A stretch of 64,000 bases of DNA from Skeletonema tropicum (Eukaryota; Bacillariophyta; Thalassiosirophyceae; Thalassiosirales; Thalassiosiraceae): the NCBI GenBank assembly GCA_037178625.1, contig JAWZXG010000044.1, forward strand, positions 1-64,000. The letters run 5' to 3'. Below the pieces are notes generated by a model. That model was not told the origin of the DNA. It made no database searches and worked only from the letters and a program-made list of their open reading frames with translations. This document shows, piece by piece, positions 24,565 through 33,794 of the stretch (within the stretch, counting starts at the first letter, position 1; every line of letters starts with the position of its first letter). The translations under genes and the position numbers were made by a program.

Positions 24565-24816
24565 AGGCCTGACAAACGTGAGTCCAGTGCGTGACAGAAC
24601 GAATACCGCATCTGGAACGCGAAGCTGAAGTTAACGAGAAGACGATATAGGCCTGACAAAAGTGAGTCCAGTGCGTGACAGAACGAGTACCGCATCTGGA
24701 ACGCGAAGCTGAAGTTAACGAGAAGACGATATAGGCCTGACAAAAGTGAGTCCAGTGCGTGACAGAACGAGTACCGCATCTGGAACGCGAAGCTGAAGTG
24801 AAGGAGAAGACGATAC
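24565..24816. repeat. Three tandem copies of an 84-bp unit
   Basis: Copies start at AGGCCTGACAAA at 24565, 24649 and 24733 and differ by only a few bases. The period is exactly 84, so a frame stays open across them on the minus strand, but there is no gene-like context and I treat it as a minisatellite. It ends about 215 bp upstream of the lumenal-protein start codon. Confidence 0.95.
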
Positions 24817-25032
24817 ATGAGAGAAGAGAGTGACTGACTCACTCACATCAACTCATTCATCATTCCCTCTCTTGCTTCTTGTGCAATGATGATGATGTTG
24901 TGTAAGAGTAGTAATAGGTAATAGGTGAAGTATTTCAATACTTGCAACAACTTGCAACGAAGGAAGCATAATAAGAACATAAAAGGGCGCAAGAACATTC
25001 AGCAAGATTCCCTGTCTCTAGAGAGCATCATC

Positions 25033-25611
25033 ATGACTACCACCAGACTTGCAACAATTTCATCTATCTTCATCCTTGGATCATCGCTCCTCGGTCTCTC
25101 CCAAGCGTTCAATGCGATCACCATCGAACAAAGCTGTCGTCTCCAAATTCGCAACAACATTTCATCATTACAAGCAAACAAGAACTTCTCAGACGATGAT
25201 GAGGATATCTCAACAAGTCGAAGAAGCCTATTCCAAAACACTCTAACCACCGCAGCAACAGCAGCATCCAGCATATTCCTCCTTACCACTACTATCCATC
25301 CAACCACCGCCACAGCATTAGACTTTGACGCATTCGAATCGTCCCAAATATCACAAGATTCCTCCTCCGCCAATCCCGAACTAAGTGAAGACGCGGCACT
25401 GTGCAAATACGGAGCACCCGGCAAGGCCATGGGGGAGGCATGTAAACGTGCCAATATGAAGCCTCGTTTGCCTGCCGATGTACGAGCGGATGGAAAGGCC
25501 GATAGGGGGGATTATACCAAGTGTGTGGATCAGTGGGATATTGTTGGGGATAAGTATGTCAAGTCGAGGTTGTGTAAGCCTATTAGTGAGTGGGGACCAG
25601 AGGTCAAATAA
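25033..25611 (+). CDS. Probable thylakoid-lumen small protein with four cysteines
   Basis: A 192-residue protein; I chose the ATG giving MTTTRLATISS because it starts a clean signal peptide (residues 1-26, ending SQAF-NA, the phenylalanine junction used for diatom plastid import). A second targeting segment follows: a twin arginine (SRRSLF, residues 62-67), a hydrophobic stretch at about 71-90, and an AxA-type site before LDFDAF at about 95. Together these predict Tat-dependent delivery into the thylakoid lumen. The mature part (about 97 residues) has four Cys (about 124, 137, 164, 181), with CKYGAPGKAMGEACKRA and DRGDYTKC motifs. It resembles small lumenal or photosystem-associated proteins of diatoms, but I cannot name the subunit. 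Confidence 0.75.
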   Translation: MTTTRLATISSIFILGSSLLGLSQAFNAITIEQSCRLQIRNNISSLQANKNFSDDDEDISTSRRSLFQNTLTTAATAASSIFLLTTTIHPTTATALDFDAFESSQISQDSSSANPELSEDAALCKYGAPGKAMGEACKRANMKPRLPADVRADGKADRGDYTKCVDQWDIVGDKYVKSRLCKPISEWGPEVK

Positions 25612-25659
25612 TAGATGAATGGGGGATGATGCATGCAAGTATTATAATGTTGGTATATC

Positions 25660-26262
25660 ATTATGTGATGAATTCAACCGATCACATTATGAGCTAGATT
25701 TATTATGTGATGTGACTACTGTACAAAATGACACAACAGATCGAACACAGCTCTATATCGTACAAACAATCACCAAACAAAACAACAATTTACAACAACA
25801 ACTAATCAAATAACTTTTTTGCCACAACAAAGCGTTCCGCACAAATCTCCTCCTCCTCAGGCCTCAAAAACTTGCGTCCCACCACTTCCAAATATTCCTC
25901 ATTATAATCACGCAATGTTTTATCCGATTGGACTTGATATCCACATTATGTGATGAATTCAACCGGTCACATTATGTGCTAGATAGATTTATTATGTGAT
26001 GTGACTACTACCGTACAAAATGACACAACAGATCGAAATATAAGTTTATCTCTTGCGCTAAGTATACAAGGTCTGTACAAACAGTATCACCAAACAAAAC
26101 AACAATCTACAACAACAACTAATCAAATAACTTTTGCCACAACAAAGCGTTCCGCACAAATCATCTCATCCTCCTCCCTCAAAAACTTGCGCCCCACCAC
26201 CTCCAAATATTCCTCATTATAATCACTCAATGTTGTATCCGATTGGACTTGATATCCACATT
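25660..26262. repeat. Direct duplication covering the 3' end of the methyltransferase gene
   Basis: Two adjacent copies, about 25660-25944 and 25945-26262, each begin ATTATGTGATGAATTCAACC, pass through GATGTGACTAC...GTACAAAATGACACAACAGATCGAA and end in sequence coding for the methyltransferase C-terminus. The right copy belongs to the live gene; the left is an extra 3' fragment. Confidence 0.85.
25815..25945 (-). pseudogene. Duplicated C-terminal fragment of the methyltransferase
   Basis: About 130 bp matching the last roughly 40 codons of the gene at 26123-27331 (the region reading EYLEVVGRKFL and the AERFVVAK end), with several differences, for example CCTCAGGCCTCAAAAACTTGCGTCC. It has no start, no upstream coding sequence and no function of its own. 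Confidence 0.8.
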
Positions 26263-27331
26263 CTTGTAACAAGTTTGCAAATTCGGAAGGTGTAAAGCCT
26301 GTTATCCAAGGTTCACCCACTTGGGAGGTTAGTTTCATCATTTGTCGAGTTTGCATGGATAGTAATGACGGTGGAGTGGACGTGTCACCATTATTAAAAC
26401 AATCTTGATCTACATATGTAATCAATAACGTCGATCCAACGGTGATTATAGCGTGCATCTTTTTGAGTGTATCGGCTGTAGACTCTTTTGGAATGTACTG
26501 AGTGACCCCCTCCATTGTGATTATTGACAGTGTGGTATTGTCTTTTGAGAATTGTGGGTGTGAGGTTAGTTTCGTTTGTAGATTGTCTGTGACAAAGTTG
26601 ACGGGTAGAAATGATACTTTGTTGGAGTCCATCAAGTGTGCAATTGTAGTATGCTTGTTGTCGATGTTGTTGCTGCTGCTGCTGCTGCTGGAATTGTTTG
26701 CTTCTTTCGTCATGAGCCATTTCATATTGCTCACTTTCTTCTCTTGAACTTCTGGCTGATCCACTTCAATGACGTGAAATGACGATGAGCTGGTAGTGCT
26801 ATCATCGCCAGCAGTGGCATTACTGCTGGCATTTATAGCATCGATCCACAGATCATGTAGTCGAAAGCCGCGAGTATCATACCCTGCACCCAGAATGATC
26901 AATTGACCATGTGATGATGTAGGCTGTAACTTCAACTGCTCATTCCTCGCCAGTATAATCTGATCATCCAACCATCTTGTCCTCACCGAAATCATTTCCA
27001 AAAGTCCATTCAATCCAAATAGTCCATACATCCATTGAATGATGTTCGGCCCCAGTAGAGTTTGGACGTAGCTTCCCGGAAACATGGCATAGGCGTATGG
27101 ATCGTGATATAATTGTTGATGGGTGGGTAGGAGTGATTCGTAGTGTCGGATTTTGGCGACTCCTTGTGCTGTGCCGTCTTTGCTGAAGAATGCCATGATA
27201 TAAGATGATGATGTTCTGGGTGCTGTGGTGTGGTGGATGTATTGAGTGCGCGTGGCTGGGAAGAGAACTGCTTCACCATCGTGTGTGCACGTAAGCAATT
27301 TGAAGGAAGCTGTTTTGATCGTTGGCGCCAT
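26123..27331 (-). CDS. S-adenosylmethionine-dependent methyltransferase, leucine carboxyl methyltransferase family
   Basis: A 402-residue protein starting at ATG (MAPTIKT). Family signatures run in the expected order: RTRWLDDQI (about 117-125), the SAM-binding motif ILGAGYDTRGFRL (about 146-158), the acidic motif HVIEVDQPEVQEKK (about 186-199), and EGVTQYIP followed by LLITYVDQD in the second half. These match the class I Rossmann methyltransferases of the LCMT/COG3315 group, which methylate carboxyl groups (PP2A-type) or small molecules. The substrate cannot be told from sequence. Two inserts, rich in Ser/Thr/Asp at about 170-184 and Asn/Ser at about 210-225, are low-complexity loops. Its 3' end is duplicated downstream, and its first codons reappear at about 29805-29822 at the start of the second half of a segmental duplication. 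Confidence 0.85.
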   Translation of the reverse strand: MAPTIKTASFKLLTCTHDGEAVLFPATRTQYIHHTTAPRTSSSYIMAFFSKDGTAQGVAKIRHYESLLPTHQQLYHDPYAYAMFPGSYVQTLLGPNIIQWMYGLFGLNGLLEMISVRTRWLDDQIILARNEQLKLQPTSSHGQLIILGAGYDTRGFRLHDLWIDAINASSNATAGDDSTTSSSSFHVIEVDQPEVQEKKVSNMKWLMTKEANNSSSSSSSNNIDNKHTTIAHLMDSNKVSFLPVNFVTDNLQTKLTSHPQFSKDNTTLSIITMEGVTQYIPKESTADTLKKMHAIITVGSTLLITYVDQDCFNNGDTSTPPSLLSMQTRQMMKLTSQVGEPWITGFTPSEFANLLQECGYQVQSDTTLSDYNEEYLEVVGRKFLREEDEMICAERFVVAKVI

Positions 27332-27537
27332 TTTAGTAGGAGTTCCTATGTTTCTACTGGGTCTTTGTTCATAATATTATGGCGAGGTTCATCAGTGTCG
27401 ACGGTATAGAAGATCACTTGGCAATCTACTTGTACTTGTTGACTTTATTAAAGATGCCGTATCGCATACAACGAGGTCAAGCTTCTTGAATATTAGTCGA
27501 TTAGTATACAGTTGCCAATCTCAGTATGTAATTCTTC

Positions 27538-27540
<3 letters not shown>

Positions 27541-27573
<33 letters not shown>
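27541..27573. repeat. (CT)n microsatellite
   Basis: About 16 perfect TC dinucleotides. The same place in the second half of the duplication (about 30090-30110) is short and interrupted, so this tract expanded or the other contracted after duplication. Confidence 0.95.
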
Positions 27574-27574
<1 letters not shown>

Positions 27575-28150
27575 ACTCTCGCTTTCATCTGGCTGTCATG
27601 ACCGACATCGTTAGTTTGAGCCTTGATTGATTATGTATTTTTCAAAATTTCTACAATAGCAACTCGTTATTTCCTTTGTCTCATTTCCTTTCTAACGTGC
27701 GTACCAAATAACCTGATGATGAAGTCTTCTGTTCCCTTGCAATTGCAAAAAATGAACATTATCCTGGAATGAGACCCACGAAGGCAGTTGAACTCAAACT
27801 GGTTGGCCTCATATTTATGCTGACTATCGGTGATTAAACATAAACCCAAATATATATGTAGGCGAAGAGTCAGCAGCAGGGAGCTGTAAAGAGTGTAGAT
27901 TGCATCTTCCCTTCCCTCTGAAGACTGTGGAAGGAACGAGTGAAGTCTGGTGCCATAGTATAGAGGGTAATCAAGTCACTACATTCATTTACACAAGAGA
28001 AAGATATCATAATACGCTTGCTATCAGAAATAAGAAGTGTACCTGCAGCATGAACGATTCGATTCTCTCACACTGCACCCAACTCCTCTTCTATTGATTC
28101 TGAGACGAACAGCCACCCGTCTTGGCTTGTTGTGTTGCTTGTGTTGCATT

Positions 28151-28738
28151 TCAGTTCATAATCGTCTCGGGATAAGCCTTCAGGAGCCTAAAGACACTCT
28201 CGATGTATTCGACGCTCTCCCTCTCTTCCACTGCATCACTTTCCCAAAGAAGGTCGATGGGAAGCTTCTTTTGCGCATTTCGTTTCGATACTGAAACAGC
28301 ATCATATGTTTCCAGCAACATCGCAATGGTTCCATGTCTAGCACCACGGCAAGCATAATGAAGAGCGGTGTTCCCTTGCCTATCAATTGCATCAAGTGTG
28401 ATATCTGCAAGGCTAACCAGGTACTTGACAACGCTAATGGATTCATGATGCTGACACGCAATATGCAGGGGTAATGCACCGCTATCATCGATATTTCTAA
28501 TCGCAGAAGGATTGCCTTTCACCAGCAGTTTGATTGAGCCAAGCCTGACATTGTTCTGAAGTGCTGAGTGCAGTGGGAGTTGTCCATTTTCATCAGGTGT
28601 CATCATTAGACGGTGATCTTTAGCTTGACAAGCGCAGACTAACTCACTGGTGATGAATGCTTGAATTCTTTGCTTGTAACGTAGCATTTGGACCAGCGCT
28701 TCAGCTGATTCTCTGCCGTTACTGCCGTTCTCGCTCAT
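28151..28738 (-). CDS. Ankyrin-repeat protein, copy 1, internally deleted
   Basis: A 195-residue product starting at ATG (MSENGSNGRESAEAL). The first 15 residues match the leader of copies 2 and 4. The text then jumps to the region just before the last three ankyrin repeats (QAFITSELVCACQAKDHRLMM). About 300 residues, seven repeats in the intact copy 4, are missing and the frame is kept. The remaining repeats are GQLPLHSALQNN..., GALPLHIACQHH... and GNTALHYACRG.... The C-terminus ends LLKAYPETIMN at a stop created by a small deletion, so the basic tail of copies 4 and 5 is absent. It could still make a short ankyrin protein or be a decaying copy. It is almost identical to copy 2 over the shared part. 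Confidence 0.7.
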   Translation of the reverse strand: MSENGSNGRESAEALVQMLRYKQRIQAFITSELVCACQAKDHRLMMTPDENGQLPLHSALQNNVRLGSIKLLVKGNPSAIRNIDDSGALPLHIACQHHESISVVKYLVSLADITLDAIDRQGNTALHYACRGARHGTIAMLLETYDAVSVSKRNAQKKLPIDLLWESDAVEERESVEYIESVFRLLKAYPETIMN

Positions 28739-29802
28739 CGTTGAAATTGTCTTTCGTCTTTCTATCAACTATGATGTATCAAGGTACAAGCAACGGCAAG
28801 GGGCGAGTCTTCATTTATTCGTGGCTGCTTTCATGCACTTTCTTCCTGGGCAAGTCTTCATTCGTGGTTGCTATATCTTTCTCGCTCGACGAATATTGAC
28901 GCCATATTTTGTATGAATTCCTACGTACATCGACTCGATTTTTGTTGACAGGCATGGTACAATAGGCAGCTGGTGATTGCTAAACTCAGAGCCCGACGGT
29001 TCCCGTGGCCCGACCTTTGGATGCTTTTGAAACCAAACGACCGTTTCAACCAGCAGCTCCATTGTCCAAGACGATCAAAACATCAAAACACTCAAGACGC
29101 GTACACATATTTCGATAATTCAACAATAACACCATGAGCATAGCGATCCGAAGAATGTTCGTGGCAGCGCCCGAAGAAGCAGCTCGTCGACTGGGTGCAC
29201 ACTTTCCTCTACATCTGTCACAGTCACCTGGACACGAATCTTATTTCATACTCTATGTTTCTCGTTTCTTGTTTTATCGGATTTAAAAGTTGGCGCCCTT
29301 TCTCAAAGGGCTTATCAACAAGGGCTGCTCTGTTGCAGCTTGAACGTACATCTACTTTCAGTCAAACTAATCATAATAATACCTTTGTTATCAACATCAA
29401 TTGATATATCAATCTCATCCAATCCAACTGTATACTTAGTTGGAAGGGACAACATCTTCCTATTCCACCACAAAACTACAACAAATGACTTTTTCGAACC
29501 ACTCGAAAACCCTTCTCTACTCACAAGAGGACGACAATCCACAAATGATATACGTCGATTACATCAAAAACCGTTGGTGCCAATTCTCTCCACGGCGATC
29601 ACACTCCCAACGATGATAATGAAGTACAACAACAATCCATCCATAGTACTATCAACATTCAAATATACCTCGCCCAAAAACTATCCATAATCCTCCTAAC
29701 CAATCCTAACCGCCTTTTCCGATCAATTCAAAGAACCACTCATAATCATGCTTCTCTACGCTCAGCCATCTCCCTCTTTCAATGAAGTAAGTATGAAGTG
29801 AT
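28739..29802. other. Upstream flank of ankyrin copy 1 and rest of D1
   Basis: Conserved with 32275-33398. It contains the flank signature TATGGCGTCAATATTCG...GAGCGAGAAAGA (minus strand), also found upstream of copies 2 and 4. Short plus-strand frames at 29340-29690 share the ending LHQKPLVPILS...SPKNYP with a frame in the other half; coding is uncertain. Confidence 0.5.
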
Positions 29803-30684
29803 GATTTGATCGTTGGCGCCATTTTAGTTTTGAGTTCCTATTGTACATACCTGCGGTCATTGTTCATCTCCATCAGTATGGGACGTACTATCCGGCGAGT
29901 TGTCAATCAGTGTCGACGGTGATATGTGAAGATCACTTGGCAATCTACTTGTACTTGTTGACTTTAGTAAAGATGCCGTATCGCATACAACGAGGTCAAG
30001 CTTCTCATCTTGCAGTGCCCCTCCACGGTGCATGAATATATGTCGATTAGTATTAGTATACAGTTGCCTATCTCACTAATTCTTCAACTCTCTCTATCTC
30101 TATCTCTAACTCTTGCTTTCATCTGGCTGTCATGACCGACATCGCCAGTTTGAGTTTGAGCCTTGATTATGATGTAGTTTTCAAAATTTCTCGCAACTCG
30201 TTAAGTATGTAGTTTGTCTCATTTCCTTTCTAACGTGCGTACCAAATAACCTGATGATGAAGTCTTCTGTTCCCTTGCAATTGCAAAAAATGAACATTAT
30301 CCTGGAATGAGACCACGAAAAGGCAGTTGAATTCAAACTGGTTGGCCTCATATTTCTGCTGACTATCGGTGATTAAACATAAACCCAAATATATATGTAG
30401 GCGAGGAGTCGGCAGCAGGGAGCTGTAAAGAGTGTAGATTGCATCTTCCCTTTCCTCTGAAGACTGTGGAAGGAACGAGTGAAGTCTGCTGCCATAGTAT
30501 AGAGGGTAATCAAGTCACTAAATTCATTTACACAAGAAAAAGATATCATAATACGCTTGCTATCAGAAATAAGAAGTGTACCTGCAGCATGAACGATTCT
30601 CTCATACTGCACCCAACTCCTCTTCTACTGATTCTGAGACGAACAGCCACCCGTCTTGGCTTGTTGTGTTGGCTGTGTTGCATT

Positions 30685-32274
30685 TCAGTTCATGATCGTC
30701 TCGGGATAAGCCTTCAGGAGCCTAAAGACACTCTCGATGTATTCGACGCTCTCCCTCTCTTCCACTGCATCACTTTCCCAAAGAAGGTCGATGGGAAGCT
30801 TCTTTTGCGCATTTCGTTTCGATACTGAAACAGCATCATATGTTTCCAGCAACATCGCAATGGTTCCATGTCTAGCACCACGGCAAGCATAATGAAGAGC
30901 GGTGTTCCCTTGCCTATCAATTGCATCAAGTGTGATATCTGCAAGGCTGACCAGGTACTTGACAACGCTAATGGATTCATGATGCTGACACGCAATATGC
31001 AGGGGTAATGCACCGCTATCATCGATATTTCTAATCGCAGAAGGATTGCCTTTCACCAGCAGTTTGATTGAGCCAAGCCTGACATTGTTCTGAAGTGCTT
31101 TGTGCAGTGGGAGTTGTCCATTGCCATCAGGTGTCATCATTAGACGGTGATCTTTGGCTTGACGAGCATAGACTAACAGTGAGTTGATAAATGCTTGCAC
31201 TTGTTGATGATAGCGTTGGATATTGGACGCAATGATATTGTCTTCGATCGCCTCTGGGTGTGCATCGTAAATTGCCTTTATGTCACAGGATATGACTCTC
31301 TTCCGGTATCTGGCTCTAGTTGCACAATCAATACCGGTCCTATTTGCTTGTGACAATAAATAAATACAAAGTTAATCGTGACACTTTATAACTTCAAGAG
31401 CAGCATCTATTTTTGACTCATCATGAAACCACCTGCAAGCAAAATGAAGAATAGACTGTCCTTCACACTTCTGAAATATCACATTGGGATCGCAATCCAA
31501 CAGGTATTGCACGGTTCCAATGGCAGTTTCTGGGTTTCCTCGCAAGGACATGCCCATAATGGCGTAGTGAATCGGATAATATCCACGTGTTGATGCGTGA
31601 TTGATGGCATCGGGGTAGAGTTTGTACAAATATTGAACTGTGGTAACTGAGTTGTTTGCGCATGCCCAATGGAGAGGGAGTAAACCATCAGCATTTGATA
31701 TTCGCTCGGATCCAGGATGAGCTTCGATCAACACACGGCAAAACTCAGGAGATTTCAAACCGGACGCGTAGTGAATTGGGAGATTGCCTCCAGTATGAGC
31801 ATGCCGGACTGCTTCAGGGCACTTCTCCATGAGCAGTTTCAAAATTTGCATTGATTTTGTTTCTTTCATGCATTTGTTAGCACATAAACAGTGGAGAGGC
31901 ATCCAACCGACGTTAGTTACACTACGAACAGAATCGGGAGCTGCGTCGATGAGGAGCTGAATTATCTCCCGTGTCGTACTTTTGTTGCCGCATGCAAAAT
32001 GGAGCGGTGTAAACCCATCCCCATCAGTAGCATAAATAGCCGCAGGAAAATATTCTAGAAGGCATATAATTATTCCCTCGTCCAATCTTCCATTGCGACA
32101 TGCCCAAAGGAAGAATGTGTAATCTTCCACACAGTTATTAGTGGGCGTCAATTCACGTCGCTCAATTAATTCACGCAGGCCTTCCTCAGAAAGCAAGTCT
32201 GATAAACAGTAACTAGTCAATTCATTCGACAGCACTTCAGCTGATTCTCTACCATTATTGCCGTTCTCGCTCAT
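30685..32274 (-). pseudogene. Ankyrin-repeat gene copy 2, interrupted by a short inverted-repeat insertion
   Basis: Reads as one ankyrin gene from ATG at 32274 (MSENGNNGRESAEVLSNELTS). Seven repeats are intact down to ALEVIK; a 108-bp insertion then brings an in-frame TAA at 31372-31374. The frame after it is unchanged and continues AIYDAHPEAIEDN... through three more repeats to LLKAYPETIMN at 30685. Without the insertion it would match copy 4 over nearly its full length. Translation as it stands gives a 300-residue protein lacking the last three repeats. The C-terminal basic tail is also lost by the same small deletion seen in copy 1. Confidence 0.85.
31282..31383. mobile_element. 102-bp element with TGTCAC/GTGACA ends in ankyrin copy 2
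   Basis: The inserted sequence is bounded by the direct repeat CTTTAT (31276-31281 and 31384-31389). Just inside lie short inverted ends, GTCACA on the left and TGTGAC-type on the right (TGTCAC...GTGACA including one flank base). The intact paralogue at 47730 lacks it. Its length plus duplication is 108 bp, so the frame is kept but a stop is introduced. It encodes nothing. Confidence 0.65.
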
Positions 32275-33794
32275 CGTTGAGATTGTCTTTCGTGTTTCTA
32301 TTAACTAAGTATTATGTATCAAGCAGAAGTGGCAAAGCAGGGGCAAGTAGGCAAACCAGGATAGTGGGCGCGTGGGCGTGCCCACAACACACCATGGTTT
32401 AAGGAGAGGCTTGACAGGGGAATATTGGGGATTTTTGGTCAATAAAAGGGTAATATTTGGGTATTTTGAGCTCATTTGTACCTGATTATGTGTAGTTGTG
32501 GGCCCCACGTGGGCGTCGCCCACAACATACCATGAAAAGCGCCCACTATCCCGGCACGCCTAGGGGCAAGTCTTCATTCGTGGTTGCTTTCATGCTAAAA
32601 TCTTTCTCGCTCGGCGAATATTGACGCCATATTTTGTATGAATTCCTACGTATCGAACTCGATGGAAATTAGGTAAAGTTGCTAGCAGAGAGGACATCAT
32701 GACAACAATGGAGTCTTCAATGATACTCTCTGTATCTGGCAAGCAAAGGGAGGCACAGGCATACTTACATAACATTGATTGACAGACATAGGCATTGCAT
32801 GGTGATTGCTACAAATCAGCAGCAGCCCGGCCTTTGGATGCTTTTAGAACCAAACGACCGTTTCAAGCAGCAGCTCTATTGTCCAAGACGATCAAAACTA
32901 CAGAGCAAAGCATAAACGCTCAAGACGCGTACACATGTTTCGATAATTCAACAATAACACCATGAACATAGGCAGCAACTACCCTTACAACCGATCCGAA
33001 GAATGTTCGTGGCAGCGCTCGAAGAAGCAGCTCACTTCCTCTACATCTTCCTATTCCATCACAAAACTACAACAAATGACTTTTCAACCACTCGAAAACG
33101 AAAACCCTTCTCTACTCAAAGCACAAGAGCAAGAGGACAATCCACAAATGATTACATGTCGATTACATCAAAAACCTTTGGTTCCAATTCTCTCCATGTC
33201 GATCACACTCCCAACGATAATAATGAGTATAATTAACAGCAATCCATCCATAGAACTATCAACAATTCAAATATATCATACCTCGCCCAAAAACTATCCA
33301 TAATCCTCCTACCAATCCTAACCGCCTATTCCGATCAACTCCAAAGAACCACTCAATAATTATGCTTCTCTTCTCTGCAGCCATCTCCCTCTGTCTCGGA
33401 AATCAAGCTGATGCCATCTCCATCGCACTATAGAGCCCTAACAATCGTCTCACGAGTCGGTCGCCGCCATTCAAAAAAGCACTATCTACGATAACTCGAA
33501 AGAACTTCTTCCACTTTCATCTTTGCTCTGGCTGCCTTCTTCGCTCTGTGACGTCATCGATCCAAAAAATCGAAATCTGCTCGCATTTTGCGACTTCATT
33601 TCCGGCCCAGCACCTTCTTCCTTCCAATGATAAACCACAGCAAACCGCAAAAGCGATGTGGCCATCCACCGCGCACTACACACTTTCACTACTACTTTAC
33701 CCACCGGATCGACCTTCGCTACATATAGCACTACATTGCTTCCTTTCAATTTCGTCCACAGCTATATACTAAGTACCGACTGAATAGAGAGAAG
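32275..33794. other. Intergenic stretch, remainder of D2
   Basis: Contains the conserved upstream flank of ankyrin copy 2, interrupted at about 32355-32560 by sequence not present in D1 that contains short complementary blocks: GGGCGTGCCCACAACACACCATG and CACGTGGGCGTCGCCCACAACATACCATG lie in the same orientation, as a partial direct repeat. A plus-strand frame at 32962-33303 resembles part of one in D1. The last 300 bp should hold the promoter of the EF-hand gene. Confidence 0.45.

Larger units (their letters stand above)
24134..25032. other. Intergenic stretch with two repeats
   Basis: Between HSF 3 and the lumenal-protein gene. It contains the dispersed repeat near 24305-24390 and three 84-bp tandem copies at 24565-24816. 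The last 200 bp should hold the promoter of the downstream plastid gene. No further gene is visible. Confidence 0.5.
27313..29780. repeat. Segmental duplication, left half (D1)
   Basis: Aligns with 29805-33398 over most of its length: GATCGTTGGCGCCATTTTAG, the TGTCGACGGT...GAAGATCACTTGGCAATC block, the CT-rich tract, the ankyrin gene with both flanks, and the end block ATCCTCCTA...CGATCAA. D1 is shorter mainly because its ankyrin gene lost about 300 codons. Confidence 0.85.
29805..33398. repeat. Segmental duplication, right half (D2)
   Basis: The counterpart of 27313-29780. It begins with the sequence of the methyltransferase start region, then carries the ankyrin gene copy 2 and the same downstream block. 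The duplicated piece was therefore copied with a few bases of the neighbouring gene. Confidence 0.85.

Noticed and set aside
24489..24842. 117-codon minus-strand frame across the 84-bp triplicate
   Set aside because: It stays open only because the repeat period is divisible by three; no gene context or homology.
31276..31389. Reading the 108-bp insertion in ankyrin copy 2 as an intron
   Set aside because: The only GT...AG boundaries nearby would remove 109 bp and shift the frame; exact removal that restores the protein has no GT-AG ends, whereas a 6-bp direct duplication and inverted ends are present.
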